Assembly: GCF_002086155.1 (NCBI RefSeq)
Contig: NZ_MVHE01000047.1
Coordinates: forward strand, 1 to 42,991
Origin: Mycobacterium angelicum
Lineage (GTDB): Bacteria > Actinomycetota > Actinomycetes > Mycobacteriales > Mycobacteriaceae
Direction of reading: 5' to 3'
DNA length: 42,991 nucleotides
Shown here: in pieces, positions 42,311 to 42,991 of the stretch
Layout: every line of letters begins with the position of its first letter
Position numbering within the stretch: position 1 is the stretch's first letter
Notes under the pieces: generated by a model
Seen by the model: the letters and a program-made list of their open reading frames with translations, nothing else
Databases searched by the model: none
Told to the model about the DNA's origin: nothing
Position numbers and translations under genes: made by a program

Positions 42311-42991
42311 ATGTTCATGACGGCGCAGCCCGCACTGATGGCTGCGGCGGCAACCGATCTTGCGGCTCTTGGCTCCAGTCTCACCGCGGCCAACACAGCC
42401 GCAGCGGCCCCCACGGGCGCAATACTCGCCGCGGCTGGCGACGAGATATCGGCGGCAATCGCAACGGTGTTTTCCAATCACGCGCAGGCCTATCAGGCGC
42501 TGACCGCGCAGGCGGCGGCGTTTCACGATCAATTCGTGCACGCCTTGGCCGGCAACGCGGGTTCCTATGCCGGCGCTGAGGCTCTGAACGCGTCGCTTCA
42601 GACGCTGGGGCAGGACGTCCTGGCGGTGCTCAATGCGCCCACCCAGACGCTGTTTGGGCGCCCACTGATCGGCAACGGTGCCAACGCCGCGCCCGGCAGC
42701 GGTCAAGACGGCTCGCCCGGCGGAATCCTGATCGGCAATGGCGGGGCCGGCGGGTCCAGCGCTGAGGGCACAGGCCGACCTGGCGGCAACGGCGGCGCCG
42801 GCGGACTGCTGATCGGCAACGGAGGTACGGGCGGCGCTGGCGCCGCGTCGAACTCGGGCATCGGTGGGACCGGTGGACAGGGCGGCAACGCCGGCCTGCT
42901 TGGTTCCGGAGGCGCCGGCGGCACCGGCGGGCAAGGCCTCACCAACGGGGGGGCGGGCGGAGCGGGAGGTCGTGGCGGGCCCCTGTTCGGC
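42311..42991 (+). CDS. PE_PGRS family protein, 5' part
   Basis: The frame runs off the right edge. The first 95 or so residues form a PE domain (ATDLAALGSSLTAANTAAAAPTG, then FSNHAQAYQALTAQAAAFHDQF), beginning MFMTAQPALM; an in-frame ATG at 42317 is the alternative. From about residue 115 the GRPLIGNGANA linker passes into GGxGGx PGRS repeats. PE_PGRS proteins are exported by ESX-5 and surface-exposed. In M. tuberculosis another gene (Rv3579c) follows arsB2, so this is a lineage difference. Confidence 0.9.
   Translation, partial: MFMTAQPALMAAAATDLAALGSSLTAANTAAAAPTGAILAAAGDEISAAIATVFSNHAQAYQALTAQAAAFHDQFVHALAGNAGSYAGAEALNASLQTLGQDVLAVLNAPTQTLFGRPLIGNGANAAPGSGQDGSPGGILIGNGGAGGSSAEGTGRPGGNGGAGGLLIGNGGTGGAGAASNSGIGGTGGQGGNAGLLGSGGAGGTGGQGLTNGGAGGAGGRGGPLFG
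42660..42991 (+). repeat. PGRS Gly-rich repeat, cut by window end
   Basis: Runs of GGAGG/GGTGG codons for GGxGGx units, with LLIGNGGxGG modules at intervals. Confidence 0.85.

Noticed and set aside
42703..42945. Minus-strand Pro-rich frame opposite the PE_PGRS repeat
   Set aside because: Shadow of Gly-rich codons read backwards.

Overview
The window comes from a high-GC, PE/PPE-rich, slow-growing Mycobacterium. It carries PPE-MPTR genes at the left edge, a PE_PGRS gene at the right edge, an mce operon, and the steroid-catabolism block known from M. tuberculosis as Rv3558 to Rv3578, in the same order but with extra genes inserted. It is not M. tuberculosis itself. A relative such as the M. 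marinum or M. kansasii groups is plausible, but I cannot fix the species.

Left part (1-11000): the 3' end of one PPE-MPTR gene and a complete second one (PPE64 position), then the KstR2-type regulon for degradation of steroid rings C and D. ipdF and fadE30 run leftwards; fadD3, fadE31, fadE32, fadE33 and aspB run rightwards from a shared, strikingly symmetric promoter/operator at 4347-4382. nat (arylamine N-acetyltransferase) converges on aspB.

Middle part (11183-24226): an insertion relative to the M. tuberculosis order, where nat is followed directly by hsaB. It holds a small membrane/coiled-coil protein, a CYTH-CHAD protein, a complete leftward mce operon (yrbEA, yrbEB, mceA-F and one Mce-associated gene, without an ATPase), a divergent cholesterol-oxidase-like GMC flavoprotein, and an unrecognised 202-aa protein.

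KstR part (24490-33805): hsaADCB (aromatic ring A/B cleavage), kshB (9-alpha-hydroxylase reductase), an Rv3572-like secreted protein, fadE34 and the repressor kstR, with three KstR operator matches. Between the Rv3572 homologue and fadE34 sits a DUF559 nuclease-like gene bracketed by two 68-bp direct repeats (64/68 identical), each with terminal inverted repeats. This looks like an undescribed small mobile cassette, although a terminator reading is also possible.

Right part (33802-42991): a LacI-family regulator, a zinc-uptake ABC operon (znuA-znuC-znuB) behind a Fur/Zur-type box, lppH, an unrecognised membrane protein, a stand-alone LamB/YcsF (5-oxoprolinase subunit A-like) gene coupled to an MBL-fold gene and arsB2, and the 5' part of a PE_PGRS gene. 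I saw no tRNA, rRNA, CRISPR array or intact insertion sequence, and no gene-free stretch above 300 bases; the largest gaps are 21611-21891 and 24227-24489.
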